Of a stretch of 64,000 nucleotides of DNA, positions 42,570 through 53,800 are shown piece after piece (the first letter of the stretch is position 1; the number at the start of each line of letters is the position of its first letter). The stretch comes from Phallus indusiatus (lineage: Eukaryota; Basidiomycota; Agaricomycetes; Phallales; Phallaceae), in the NCBI GenBank assembly GCA_027605045.1, contig JAQFWX010000043.1:62001-126000 (forward strand), given 5' to 3'. The notes below the pieces were generated by a model. The model did not search any database. It worked only from the letters and a program-made list of their open reading frames with translations, and had not been told where the DNA came from. Both the position numbers and the translations under genes were made by a program.

Positions 42570-44258
42570 ATGAACAGCACAAATACTACTGTAGATGCTT
42601 TAACTGCAGAAATTATTCAAGAGGCCTATGAAAGGTATATGTCAATCCTGTCTTGTGCCTGTCATCATATCTGATATGACAATGGGATTAGCTATGTTTA
42701 CGGCTTGATCCTTTTCAGTACAGCAGGTGAGTAATACAACGTCGTAAGAAAGTCTTACTAACACACTACAACCTCTAGCATCCAGTCTTTATACTACCCT
42801 GACAGGTTTTTCTCAAGAGAGAGAGCATATATGGTCCAAGTCATTCAGTTTGCCCACATTATTGTACATTTTTGCACGATACGGAAATTTGCTGTTCCAG
42901 GGGCTTATCCTCGTATCAGGATTCCTATCAGTAAGTTAATATATATAGTTATATCAGTGATGCTTTCAATATCTCATTTTTGTCTTATCAATGTACCACT
43001 TTCCTGAAGTCTGGAAGGTAAACATTCTTAGACATACCTTGAATCCGCTGAAATCACAACCTTGAAGACTTTGCAACATGTTGGCTCCGGTGGTCAACAT
43101 TCTTGGTATTTTTACATACATTGGTGTTCAAGGTCCGTATTCCATCATCACCGTTTCGAAATTCCTATAATAGGGACCTCAGGTTTATTGGTTGTTCGAG
43201 CATATTCAATAGGCAAAGGAAATAAAATCCTCAGTTCAGCTTTAGCCTTTGGCTTTTTTTCTTATTTGGGTTTGGAGCTATATGGTAAGAATCTGATGAC
43301 AATGATCATGAAGCTATTATAATTACCCTCCTTTCTGGTGATAGCCATAGCAACATTCCCTGGGTGTGTTTCATTTGCAAGGTCTGTAGTCTGCACAAAA
43401 TAGGCCCTTAACGTGCATGCACTCACATTTATCCTGGTGGTGAAGCTTCTCCAGGAGAGAAGATATCAGTATGGCTAATGCTCATTGATGTGTTAAATGT
43501 GTTTATAACCAAACTGGTTTAGTCGACACTACCCTTGATATCATCACTGTTTGCGCAGATTTACTTATATTTGGAATTTGCATGTGGAAAGTCTGGGGTA
43601 TATGGAGACTAAAATGCAACAATGGAATTCAAAGTAAAAGCCTCATTTTCACGCTTTTGACACAAAGTAAGTTTGGTGGGATTTAGGACAAGGGTTACTG
43701 AGCAATGTACAGGTATATTTCGATGTTGGTAAGGTCTCATCAGTTGATGTTGACAGTCATCTCATGTCTTGTTATGGCTTTGTAAGTTTTGTCCTCACCA
43801 TTGGTTTCGTTAATATCCTTCTTACACGGGTAAGTTTTTGATTTATATAAAATGGAAGTTTGGACTGAGATTTTCCTTAGGTTCAAGGTGTAAGGGGCTT
43901 CATTGAATCTCACACACCATGTTCCTTTGTAACATAATGATCTGAATCTTCTCTCAGCTTTTTACAGTAGCTTGTTACACCCATATACAAAATGTGTGAG
44001 TTTCATGTCTCAATTTACATTTTCCACTGACATTTAACTTTTCCCAGTATGTCTGCAACTCTCGTAGCCGATTTCACTCTTGACCTTCGTCGCTTCAATT
44101 CGACCAGAATTGAAGCTAGCCAAACGTCTTTACCTTCGCTTCAACTCTCAAATGTTCTTCAACATGTGCATGAGTCCTTCCTCGTGGAAATGGCCACGCC
44201 TGAAGAAAGAAATATGGAAGACTTGGAGAACGTTTTTGATGGCAACGTTGAACGGTGA
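42570..44258 (+). CDS. DUF6533-type 7-TM membrane protein, copy B
   Basis: Paralogue of 30748-32473 with the same exon order, including the 8-nt exon (TACAGCAG here) that again keeps frame into the GFSQEREHIWSK segment. TATATAAAG lies 93 bp upstream of the ATG. Near the 3' end, GATGGCAACGTTGAACGGTG replaces GATGGAGACGGTG; the shift gives FDGNVER-stop, so the acidic tail loses about 16 residues relative to copy A. Central exons are as uncertain as in copy A. With both copies largely open, I cannot say which one is the working gene. Confidence 0.65.
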
Positions 44259-44819
44259 TCCTAATGGTTTACCTTTAAACATGGATGTCGTTCAACCTAC
44301 CGAAGCCTAAAATATCTCAGTCTGTGATTTTTTACTAGATGAAGATTAGTTATTTAGTGATGTTATAATTTAGGCCGTTATTATTGTAAACTGCTATTGT
44401 TTGTTCTGGAATTATTTGTGTTTTTCTTCTTGATACTACTTTTCAAGTTCCTTATCTATCTCATGTTTTGATGTTGACAAATTTTTCGACAAGCCTCAAG
44501 CGTAAGCATTTTTTGATATATATATTTATTATAACTCTAGATGTTTGAAGGTAATGTATTCGCGGAGCACATTTTAGGTGCAGTGTTTACTTTGAATCTT
44601 CATCTACTCGAATCTTACAAGATTGTGTATCCATTTCTAAACTGTGAAAATTTGAAATTAGCGATACATAAATAACAATCCACCTACGTGTTCAAGGGAT
44701 TGAAGTTGTGTACTTATGCCAGTGTTATGCGTTAACAGCTTAAGGTCTTACTGTATTTGGGGCTAACCGGAAGATTCCACCCCAGGTGTCGTCTGACACT
44801 GATGCTGATAACTGAGGTG

Positions 44820-45185
44820 GAAACTTTTCTTGAGCTAATGTGAGATAGCAAGTCGTGTAAACTTGGAATATGTAGATTGAAAACACTAATTTTATTATAA
44901 TATTAAAAGCCAAAAAAAAGGTAACGAGGAAGATGGAATTGATGAAAATAACAAGAATAAGAGCAAGAAGAGCAAGAAAGTGTGATGCGTAGTACATAGC
45001 ATAGCATACAATTGCAATCATGTGATGTAACATAAGATAGCATAGTGTGTAGTGTTGTGTAGTGTAGTGCAATGAATACGATATGTTGCGTCGAAAAGGC
45101 GAGTGAAAAAAAAGGCTGGAAACCTTGAAGCTTGAAGTCAAATGTCGTCGAACAGGAAGGATCGTTAATTATATCGGTCGTCGGG
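44820..45185. repeat. Repeat R, copy 5 (3' of intact OAT)
   Basis: Contains ACTTTTCTTGAGCTAATG, the GCGTAGTACATAGCATAGCA block, ACAATTGCAATCATG and CGTCGAAAAGGCGAGTG. It has the same position relative to the OAT stop as copy 3 has in unit A. Confidence 0.6.
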
Positions 45186-45371
45186 TCGTCTCATTCGTTC
45201 ATTCATTCATCAAAATCCCAAAAGAAACGAAACTGAGTCGAAGGAAAAAAAAAGGGGGGGAGCAGTACTGTTTGATGTACTTGACCCACTGGCAGAAATT
45301 TTCTCTCTTTTCTCTCTTTTTTTTCTGATGAACGAAACGAAACGGAGCGAATGAGTGGATGAAGTTTCGAA

Positions 45372-47529
45372 TCAGTTGGTTACCGTATCGCGATGTCCTT
45401 TCTCGCTCAACACCTACAAAAACAGACTCCTTAGAACCCAACACACGTCAAACGAAACGAAATGAGCGACTTACGTCCCCAGGAATATCCTCAAGCTACA
45501 CCCCCCAAAAACAAAAACAAAATCAGCAACCAAATTCTTTAAAATCACGTACGTGTGTGTGTGTGTGTGCATGCCATGCCAAAAGGGTAGCTGGTTTAAA
45601 CAACCACACAGCGCAACAAAGAAAGTAAAAAGGAGAAAATGAAATGAATAACACACCTTATCAAGATCATTCAAGCACTGTGCAATAATTTTGATAGCTT
45701 TATCCATTTCTTCATCGCTGATAACCAAAGGCGGTGCAAACCGAATTCTAAAACCAGACATCAGTAAAGTATTCAAGTCTCATCACCCCAAAAACACCCG
45801 AACTCACATATTAACATGCGTAGGTTTAGCAAGCACCCCACGACTCTTCAAAAGCAAACAAAACTGCCACGCCGTCCGTCCTTTAACACTCCTCTTCTCA
45901 TCCATCACAACAGCATTTAATAAACCCCGTCCTCGAACGCATTCGACGAGTGGGTGGTTTAAGAGGCGGATTTGAGAGCGGAAGTGGTCGCCTAGTTTTT
46001 GGGCGCGGGAGGCGAGGTGTTCGTCTTGGAGGACTTGGAGGGCTGTTATTGATACTGCGCAGGCGAGTGGGTTTCTGGGAGGGGGTTTAGAGGGAAAGGG
46101 GTGAAGTGGGGAGTGAGGGGCTTACCCGCCGTAGGTGCTGCCGTGTTCGCCTGGTTGAATAACGTGCATGATGTGTTTATCAGCTAACACAGCCGAAACG
46201 GGATAAACTAAAACAAATTTGAGGCATAGAACTTTTTGATAAAGTCGAAAGGTACGCACCTCCGCCAGATAAAGCTTTTCCTAACAATACAATATCCGGA
46301 CGCACATTATCATATTCACACGCAAGCATTTTACCAGTTCTGCATAATCCAGTTTGAATCTCATCGCATATGAGAAGAACGTTGTGTTTTTTGCAGAGGG
46401 CGTGAATGCGTGTGAGGTATCCGTCGTCTGGTACCACAATTCTTTCAAAAAACATAAATTAATTGATTTTCATAAGAAAACAGGAGTGAGAATTGCGTAC
46501 CCTGCTTCGCCTTGAATAGGCTCCACTAAAAACGCAGCAACGTTCTCTCCATGTACGGATAACGCCTCTTCAAGATCTTGAACGTTGTTATACCGTATCG
46601 TTCGTCTTTCTTCTTCGCCGTTTGAAGTAGGGAATGTGTATGTTGGACCGACGTTTTGAAGGAATGGACCGAACCCTGTTCGACTTTCAGGGTCTGTGCT
46701 CATTCTAGAAGATAAAATGTGTGAGATAGTTATATTAATGCAGGCGGGGACGTACGAGATGACACCGATTGTTCTTCCGTGAAAGTTGTTTGCGGCGCTG
46801 AACACGATAGCTTTACCTTCCGGAACACTCTTCTTCTTATACCTACACCAAACACCCATTATTACCACTCTCAGACTCGAAATTTAACCCTAACTTACGC
46901 CCACTTTCTTGCCAACTTGATAGCCGTCTCAACAGCCTCCGCACCCGTATTCATAGGCAACACACTCTCGTATCCAAACAACTCAGTGACATATTTCGCA
47001 TACACGCCGAACAAGGAGTTGTAGAATGCGCGAGACGAGAGTGTGAGTTTTTGTGCTTGGGTGGTGAGTGTTTGGATGATTCGTGGGTGGCAGTGGCCTT
47101 GGTTTACTGCGCTGTTGGAGAAAGTTTATTAATTGATAGCCAAGCGTGAAATGCAGAAGGGGCGTACGAGTATGCGGAGAGCATGTCTATGTATTCTCGG
47201 CCTTCGGGGTCCCAGACTCTAGTGACAAGTCAGTTTGTTGATATGCCGGAATGATGTAGGGAACGTACTTGGCGCCCTTTGCAGAGTCAAATACGACAGG
47301 AAGTGGATGATAGCTAGAAAAACAGCGTCAGTGAAATATATACTCCCCTAGAAAAATAAAGACTGTACTTGTGTGCACCGTATTCATGCTCGAAAGAAAT
47401 GACTCGTGCAGAATTGATAGGTTCTGCTGTCTTTGTGTTGGAGTGATGATGGAGGTGACCACCATGTGATTCTTTGTTGTTACTGGTTGCGCTGGCTAAT
47501 TTAGAATTGGGCACGACAGCGGGAGACAT
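45372..47529 (-). CDS. CAR2: Ornithine aminotransferase (intact copy)
   Basis: A class-III PLP aminotransferase that converts L-ornithine and 2-oxoglutarate to glutamate-5-semialdehyde and glutamate, the second step of arginine breakdown. About eleven exons splice cleanly. [13 protein letters not shown] with a His/Ser-rich lead comes first, then [116 protein letters not shown] (cofactor Asp), LLGKALSGG (Schiff-base Lys), [21 protein letters not shown] and [14 protein letters not shown] to the stop. No targeting peptide is obvious, which fits the cytosolic fungal enzyme. An upstream in-frame ATG at 47571 would add a His/Ser-rich lead. The N-terminal exon lies outside the duplicated unit, so only this copy is complete. 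Confidence 0.92.
45551..45568. repeat. (GT)n microsatellite in OAT intron
   Basis: About eight to nine GT units, the homologue of the longer run at 33785-33806. Confidence 0.8.
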
Positions 47530-47825
47530 GTTTGTGGAATGGTAGTGTGTACTGTGGTGGCTGTGGTGCAATGTGTGTGGTGTGGACTGTTGACGAGTGG
47601 TGTCTGTGGTGTCTGTGGTGCACTGGTGTGGTGGCTGGTGTGTGGTGGGAGTGGGAGGGATGACCAGGGAATGACCCCGGCTGATATTCTTATCGCTCTT
47701 TTAAAAGCAGAAATTCACGAGGCAAAGAATGAGCGTCTAACAACTAATATATTCGGCGAACTCCGATATATGTCATGTCATCTGACTCCGCCACTATCTA
47801 CGCGAAATGAAATGAACTAGTGCTA

Positions 47826-48846
47826 TTATCTCTCCTCGCCCATTCTCCGCACACTCTCCACCAGCTCCTCTTCAGTCCACCGCTCCGTGTCTCTCCACCA
47901 CCGATACGCACGATCCACAATAACTCTTTGCGCTCCTTTAAGCCGTCGCATCGCTTCTTCATACGTCACCAGATAACTCTCATAGTCCAATTCATCGGCG
48001 TTTCCCGTGTTCTCCGTACGCACAGCGTCTTCCTCGATGAATGCGACGTACCAAAAGGTGAGGTATTGGTATAGCGTCCCATTGCGTCGTCGGGAGAGAC
48101 ATTGCGTTGTGATGTAGATGGGTTCCGTGTTGAGATCGAGGCTGGCCGAAGAAGTTGAGAGAGAGGTGGAGAAGGATCGAATGTGTGATGATGAACTTGG
48201 ATTGGGTTGCTCTGTTGTTGGTGTTTTGGTAGGTGCGAGAGGTGCGAGCGATGGTAGTGCCAGTGGTAGAAATTTAGCCCTGTAGCCAGACTATATAACA
48301 ACCATCAATAAGCATTCAATAAACTATATACACTTTGACACACCTCTTCAAAAGCTTCTCTCAATGCAGTCTGCTCCAACGATTCACCCGTATCTTTCCT
48401 TCCCTATACAAAAATTCATTAAAACAACTCAATAAACTGAATAATTGAATTACCTTGGGAAGAAACCAAGACCTCGTACTCGGCTGATAAATCAACACAA
48501 TAAGACTCGTAGCAGGTTGAATAATAACAGCTCCAGCTCCGAGAATGAAATCGTGGCAGAACCATATACTATCTGGAACAGCATTCGACGAGTCTTCTGA
48601 TAACGCTGGATACATCTCGTACGGTTCCGGGTCAGGTGGTGGAGGTGAAAGTGAAAGTGGTGGAGGTGGTGGAGGTGGAGGGCTGTTTGGATCCATGTCT
48701 CCGTTGAAAAGTTCTGGTGGAAGATGATAGTGTGACCGATGATGCGGTTGGTGGTAATGATGTTGATGTTGATGGTTAGATGAGCTCGAACGCAGGCCTG
48801 CCGAGTGTTGGCTCGTACTCGATTTTTTCGAAGGTCGTCTGAACAT
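47826..48846 (-). CDS. Nudix hydrolase domain protein
   Basis: Three exons. The N-terminus, MFRRPSKKSSTSQHS, is Ser/His-rich, followed by a poly-Pro run. The catalytic domain starts near SIWFCHDFILGAGAVIIQ. The Nudix box is split by a 5' intron and a 3' intron but reads G-x5-E-x7-R-E-x2-E-E-x-G, from GRKDTGESLEQ through REAFEE to SGY, with all consensus residues. The C-terminal part (YLTFWYVAFIEEDAV, then RRLKGAQRVIVDRAYRWW) ends at RMGEER-stop. Nudix enzymes hydrolyse nucleoside diphosphates linked to another group; the substrate cannot be told. It shares a 157-bp divergent promoter with the AlkB-like gene. Confidence 0.85.
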
Positions 48847-49003
48847 TTGTGAGAAAAGTTTATCGTTTTGGAAGCGTTAAAGGAGGATCTTGTACTGGTA
48901 TTAGTACTAGGAGTACACCTGGGTATCGGAACGAGATTAACATGAGGCACCAGTGCTGAGTTTGAACCTTGGAGAAGTTTATCCCCGCAATCTCATATCA
49001 TTC
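48847..49003. promoter_or_regulatory. Short bidirectional promoter (Nudix / ALKBH6-like)
   Basis: Only 157 bp separate the two start codons, so both genes must be controlled from here. No clear TATA box is visible. Confidence 0.5.
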
Positions 49004-50255
49004 ATGGATCCTCCTCTCGACGCATTCCGCGTTCCATCTGATATAAACGAATGTTTCTACATTCCAAATTTTATAAACCCCGAAGAAGAACAATATTTAT
49101 TGCGTAAAGTAAGCTCCGGATTGGAATACAAAGGGCGCCGGGGCGGTTTCACCCCCGTGCCAATCATGATGCTCTCTTTTTAGATTAATGAAACTAGTAA
49201 AGTGAATTGGAGAAGTCTACCCGAACGGAGGTGAATTTATATTCCCGTCTTATCTTTGTTATAGTACTAGTGCCAAGACGCTAATGATTTGAAATAGATT
49301 ACAAGTATGGGGTACCTAAACGCCCTTTTTGAACTTAAAATTTACACTACAAACGCTGATTTTTCTTGGAGGTGGTGATATTGTATCAAATACTCTTTTT
49401 TCTCGACCTCTTCCCAGCTTTATAACCAACCAGTGAGAGAGAAATACACTGTTTTATCATTATCGCCACCTCATTTTTTTTTTCGAAATTCAGTCCCCCG
49501 ATAATCTCAAAAATCCGAAACACAGGTGCTTTCTCAAACTCAAAACATGGTGAACCGAATCACATTATCGTCAACGAAGTGCGTACGCTGGAATTCCCTG
49601 AGCATCTCATGGTTATTTATTATGTTGCATCGTCCCCTATCGTCAAAAGTATCATCCAGGTCAGGGTATAATGGTCCGTCTTCATTTCGCCTTCCACCTT
49701 CAAAATACCCAATCATCCCTCTCATTTAACAAAACAAAACAGCCACATGAAGACGGACCGAGTTATCATCCCGTCGTAGCAACACTCTCACTATCCTCCC
49801 ACGCCGTATTCCACTATCACAAATATAAATCCCATCATCACTCTTCATCCGACGCAGAAACCGCCGCCACCGGTGGAAAATCAATCGATCCAAATCCTAT
49901 CATGTCGCTTCTCCTCGAACCACGCAGTCTCATCATCACATCAAAAAATTTATATACGGAGCATTTACATTCTATTTCAAGTGTTGAATCTGATTCCTTC
50001 CATCCAGTGGTTTTAAATCTGGACTCTGAAAAGGAAGAGGAAGAGGATCGGCAAGAAAGCAACATTAAAATTAGAATTGCGAATTGGGAAATGATACACG
50101 ATGAGAATTTGAAACGTGTTGTACGATGTGGAGGTGTTTTGAAAAGAGGTGTTAGAGTTAGTTTGACGTGTCGGGATGTGGAGAAGGTTAATAGTAGGGT
50201 GGTGTCGTCGGTTTTTAATGGTCTTGCCAGTGGGAAAGGGAAAATGAAGAGTTAA
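49004..50255 (+). CDS. AlkB-family dioxygenase, ALKBH6-like
   Basis: A Fe(II)/2-oxoglutarate dioxygenase of the AlkB superfamily, which oxidatively removes alkyl groups from nucleic acids. About six exons join in frame: MDPPLDAFRVPSDINE with FYIPNFINPEEEQYLLRK, INETSKVNWRSLPERR, LQVWG, GAFSNSKHGEPNHIIVNE, YHPGQGIM, and a last long exon opening PHEDGPSYHPVVATLSL. Iron ligands are the His and Asp of PHEDG and the His in EHLHSIS; the 2-oxoglutarate Arg lies in RVSLTCR. The order NxxxVNEYxPGQGIMPHEDGP and the LLLEPRSL motif fit ALKBH6 rather than other AlkB homologues. An ATG at 48953 is in frame, but 49004 matches the family start. Confidence 0.88.
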
Positions 50256-50871
50256 TTTGTTTGTATGTTTTGTATGTTTTGAATCTGAGCTTTTTCTTTT
50301 TGACACACAATATAAGTTTGACCACTAAATTTGCACGCCTTCAGGCTCAAGACGAGTCAAGAGTTTAATGAATAATCGAATTTTCGCATGTGTCGGTGGC
50401 TGATTCGTTATTGCTACAAGTTTATTGAAAAAGACGTTATACATAAATCGTCTCCGCGCCGCACTTGTACTTGCACCTTGCGTCGCTCAATGGTAGTATA
50501 CTATAGCTTCTCACAGTTTTTTGAAAATTTTCAACAAGTCACTCGCTTGTGAGTTTTAAATTGTTCCGGCTAGCCAACTTCAAGCTGATCAGCAGAACAG
50601 ATCCGGAATAGAATAACTCCAATACTGAACGACCTGAACGTATGTACATACTATGTCTTGGATTTATTGGTTTTCCAGTCCCAGTCAGTACTTCAATAAC
50701 GGTGACTAGTGCTAGTGAACAATGAATGGTCGGATTTCGTCTCGATCCTCAAAATACGAAGATAAAAAACACATTATATTCCAAACGTAAAAAGTGTAAA
50801 AAAAAAAACAGACGTTGCACCTCGTGATATAGTAGTAATAATATGTGGTATTTTTTATTGTACACTTTTTA
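50256..50871. other. Intergenic region between convergent genes
   Basis: 3' flanks of the AlkB-like and GH115 genes. AT-rich, no gene or repeat recognised. Confidence 0.4.
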
Positions 50872-53800
50872 TCAGACTTGAATGCTTTCAGGTGGACCGA
50901 GATAACTCGGACGAACGTTTCCAGTGTCTGAGAAAAATAAACAACACGCCACCTCAAAATACGAGGTTTCAAAACATACCGATTATAACTCTCTCAATAA
51001 CAACTCCGGGCTCGATCATAAAAACCTTGAAAAAACATTATCAACCCTCAAACAAAACAAACAAACGTAAAGAAACGCAAAAAAAACGCACTCTAAGAGT
51101 ATGATTCCCAGGAGCAGCAACATGCTCACTCTCAACTCCAATAATAGAATTCGCAACCCACCCATCAACACCGTCCCATCCAACAGGAAGAGCACCGGGT
51201 GCAGCAGACGGAATAAAATAGTGCGCTTGGGGCTGTTCCGAGTCGTCTACTTGCGTAGCGAATCCGACGGGTCGATCGTCCCCGTAGGAGTTTAAGATGG
51301 GCGAGACGAGGACGTGCACGTTGATTGTGTCGGATGTTGTGTTGAGCGTGTTGAAGTTGAAAAAGTCGAATTCCCTAAAGTGTGGGGGGTGAGGGTTTGG
51401 TGGGTTGGGGAAGGGGAGAAGGAAAGGGCTTACAATCTGGGTCCGGAGCCGACTGAGAAATTGGCGTCGTTGTTTCCTAAGGCGGGCATAGGTGTCATTC
51501 CGGACATTGTTTTTCCGTAGTTTAGGATTTCAGTCCATTGGACGCCGTTGACGGGTATATTCCTTGTCGCATGTGCAGCTTCCATAGTAACACTTCCATC
51601 TCCTTCAACGAAACCTAAAAAAACATTAGTTTAAGTTTTCAAGAAGGAAAAAACGGCGCTGCGTACCTTTGAAATCGATTGGAACAGAAGTCTTATTAGC
51701 AACGAAAAAAACCTGCTGAGTCTCTGTAGGTTGTCCAGTCGCATTCGCACTAATCACAATACTCGCAAACGAATTTCCTTGTTCAAGTTGCGTCCAATTC
51801 ACACTGAGCTCCAACCGCGTCTCAATATCCGAGTTTGAATTCGAAGGAGAAATCGAGCCGTTTGATGGGGAAATTATGAGCCATGATACATTCGATATAG
51901 CAGACCACGTGAAATTATTTGGTCCACCTGCACCGATATCAATCCACCTTGAACCGCCTGGTGTGAAATTGTCGAGGGCGGGGAGGGTTGGAGGTGGGCA
52001 GCTGAACATTTGGGCGCAGTCAAACATGTCGTCTCCGGGCCTTAAATACACCCATGAATCATTGATTTCAAAGAAATAATTGACCACTGCTTTTTGCTTT
52101 TGCTTACCATGCGCCCATTGAGCCTTCTAATGCTATTCGCATCGGACCTGGAAGAGCTTGTTTTTTAGCGGGAACACGAGTGATCATGGGCATACTATTT
52201 AGTATGAATGTTTGGTTTGGGTTTGATAGTGATATGGTGATGAGAACGTACGTGTTTTGCATGGGTTGTTGCCAGTAAGCATAGCCGACGTGGGTTTGGT
52301 CCATTATACTAGAAGAAGAAAAGCCTTTTGAGAAAGGACAACAGAGTGAGAGGGTGAAGGACTTACTGATCCCATTTCCCATCCAGTAAAGTATGATATT
52401 CCGCTTCAAGACCATAATCTTGCTCAAACAACTGTTGCACCTAATAACAACGACAATACATATGTAATTCATTTAACCCTGCTCTGCTCAAATTGAATTA
52501 AATCTTACCTGATCCGCCAAAGTGTTAGTACTCAATCTAGCCTGACTCCCATACAAATTATTCTTTCCAGCAAGTATCCACATCTTCTGAAGTGTAGCAG
52601 ACGCCATAACAGGATGATGAACCAGTTCGAAAAACGCGGGTTTTGTGTTTTCGGGTAGAGAGATGTATATCTTTGTTGAGCTTGTGATGGTCGCGTTCCA
52701 CATTGCTAGAACATTATCGGCTCTATCACCAAGGGGAAGATAAGATAAGAATTTTTTTGGAAAAAAAATACGGAGTTTGGTTGCTTACTCTCGGTAGTTG
52801 ATAAGACTATACGTCGTCGAATTCATGAGCTCCGGTTTCCGTCGATAATTAGCCCTCGTAACATTATTCATAATATCAGATACGATCGCCGCTTGATCGT
52901 CTGACAATTGGAATTCGCGACTCGCCCAGCGGTTCATAAAACTGTTCACACTGGTTTGATTGAATTGGGTGTTGTTGTAGGCCATGCTTAGAAAGAATTC
53001 GGTAGCCATTTCGCTGGGTTTTAGGTCCCCGACCTATAAAGAAAAGATTAAGGGAAGGGAAGGGAAGAGAAAGTGGTGTGGATAGGAGGGTGCTTACGTT
53101 GAGAACCCAGATTTGGGTTATGTTTCGTTCGACGGCTAGTCCGAGCTGTTGCCACATCTTGGCCAGTTGCGAGCTCTAAAAACAGACATTTTTATAAAAC
53201 TCCTCAAAGTGAAAACGTGATACGTACCTGAATCCACTTGTAGTCACGGGGATCACCAACCTACCAGAGAAAAAAATAGAAAAAAAAAGCTGTTAACACC
53301 AAAACGGCAATCCCGGAAAAAAGTACATCGCTCGCTTCTTACATAGTCAATCTATTAAACCGCTTGTGTTAGAACGTCATGTGTAAGTTCAAGGGCGCTG
53401 AATGCTCACGTGGAAATAAAGACCTGAACCAGCTTGTCGTTGCCTTTCAGTCGCATTTGGAAAATGAACCATATTTCCCCAGCTTTTGTAAGAATCCGTA
53501 TAAAAACTCTGGAAAGAAGTTGTCGGGTGAGATAGATGACGTACTTGTCATCAGTCCATGAGAGAACAACTGAAAAAAAAAAACCGGGTAAGATATGTTT
53601 TCCTTTCGTAGACTAGATTTTCGTACCATCTTCAGGAACGGTCATGCCGGATTCTATATAACACTGTTAGTAAAAAATGAAGTGTACATTGAGAAAAACA
53701 GTTTATTTACGATAAAATCCAAATACTTCCTCTGTTTAAAGGGTTATGATGAGAAAAGCTTGAGCAGTTATTCTTGATTTTCATTATTACGCACTGTACA

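Larger units (their letters stand above)
40234..47332. repeat. Tandem segmental duplication, unit B
   Basis: The counterpart of 27526-35549. It starts inside the multi-TM gene, whose C-terminal ~165 residues are missing, and runs through repeat R, a DUF6533 gene, repeat R and OAT. The homology stops in OAT intron 1; exon 1 of OAT then lies in single-copy sequence. Confidence 0.85.
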
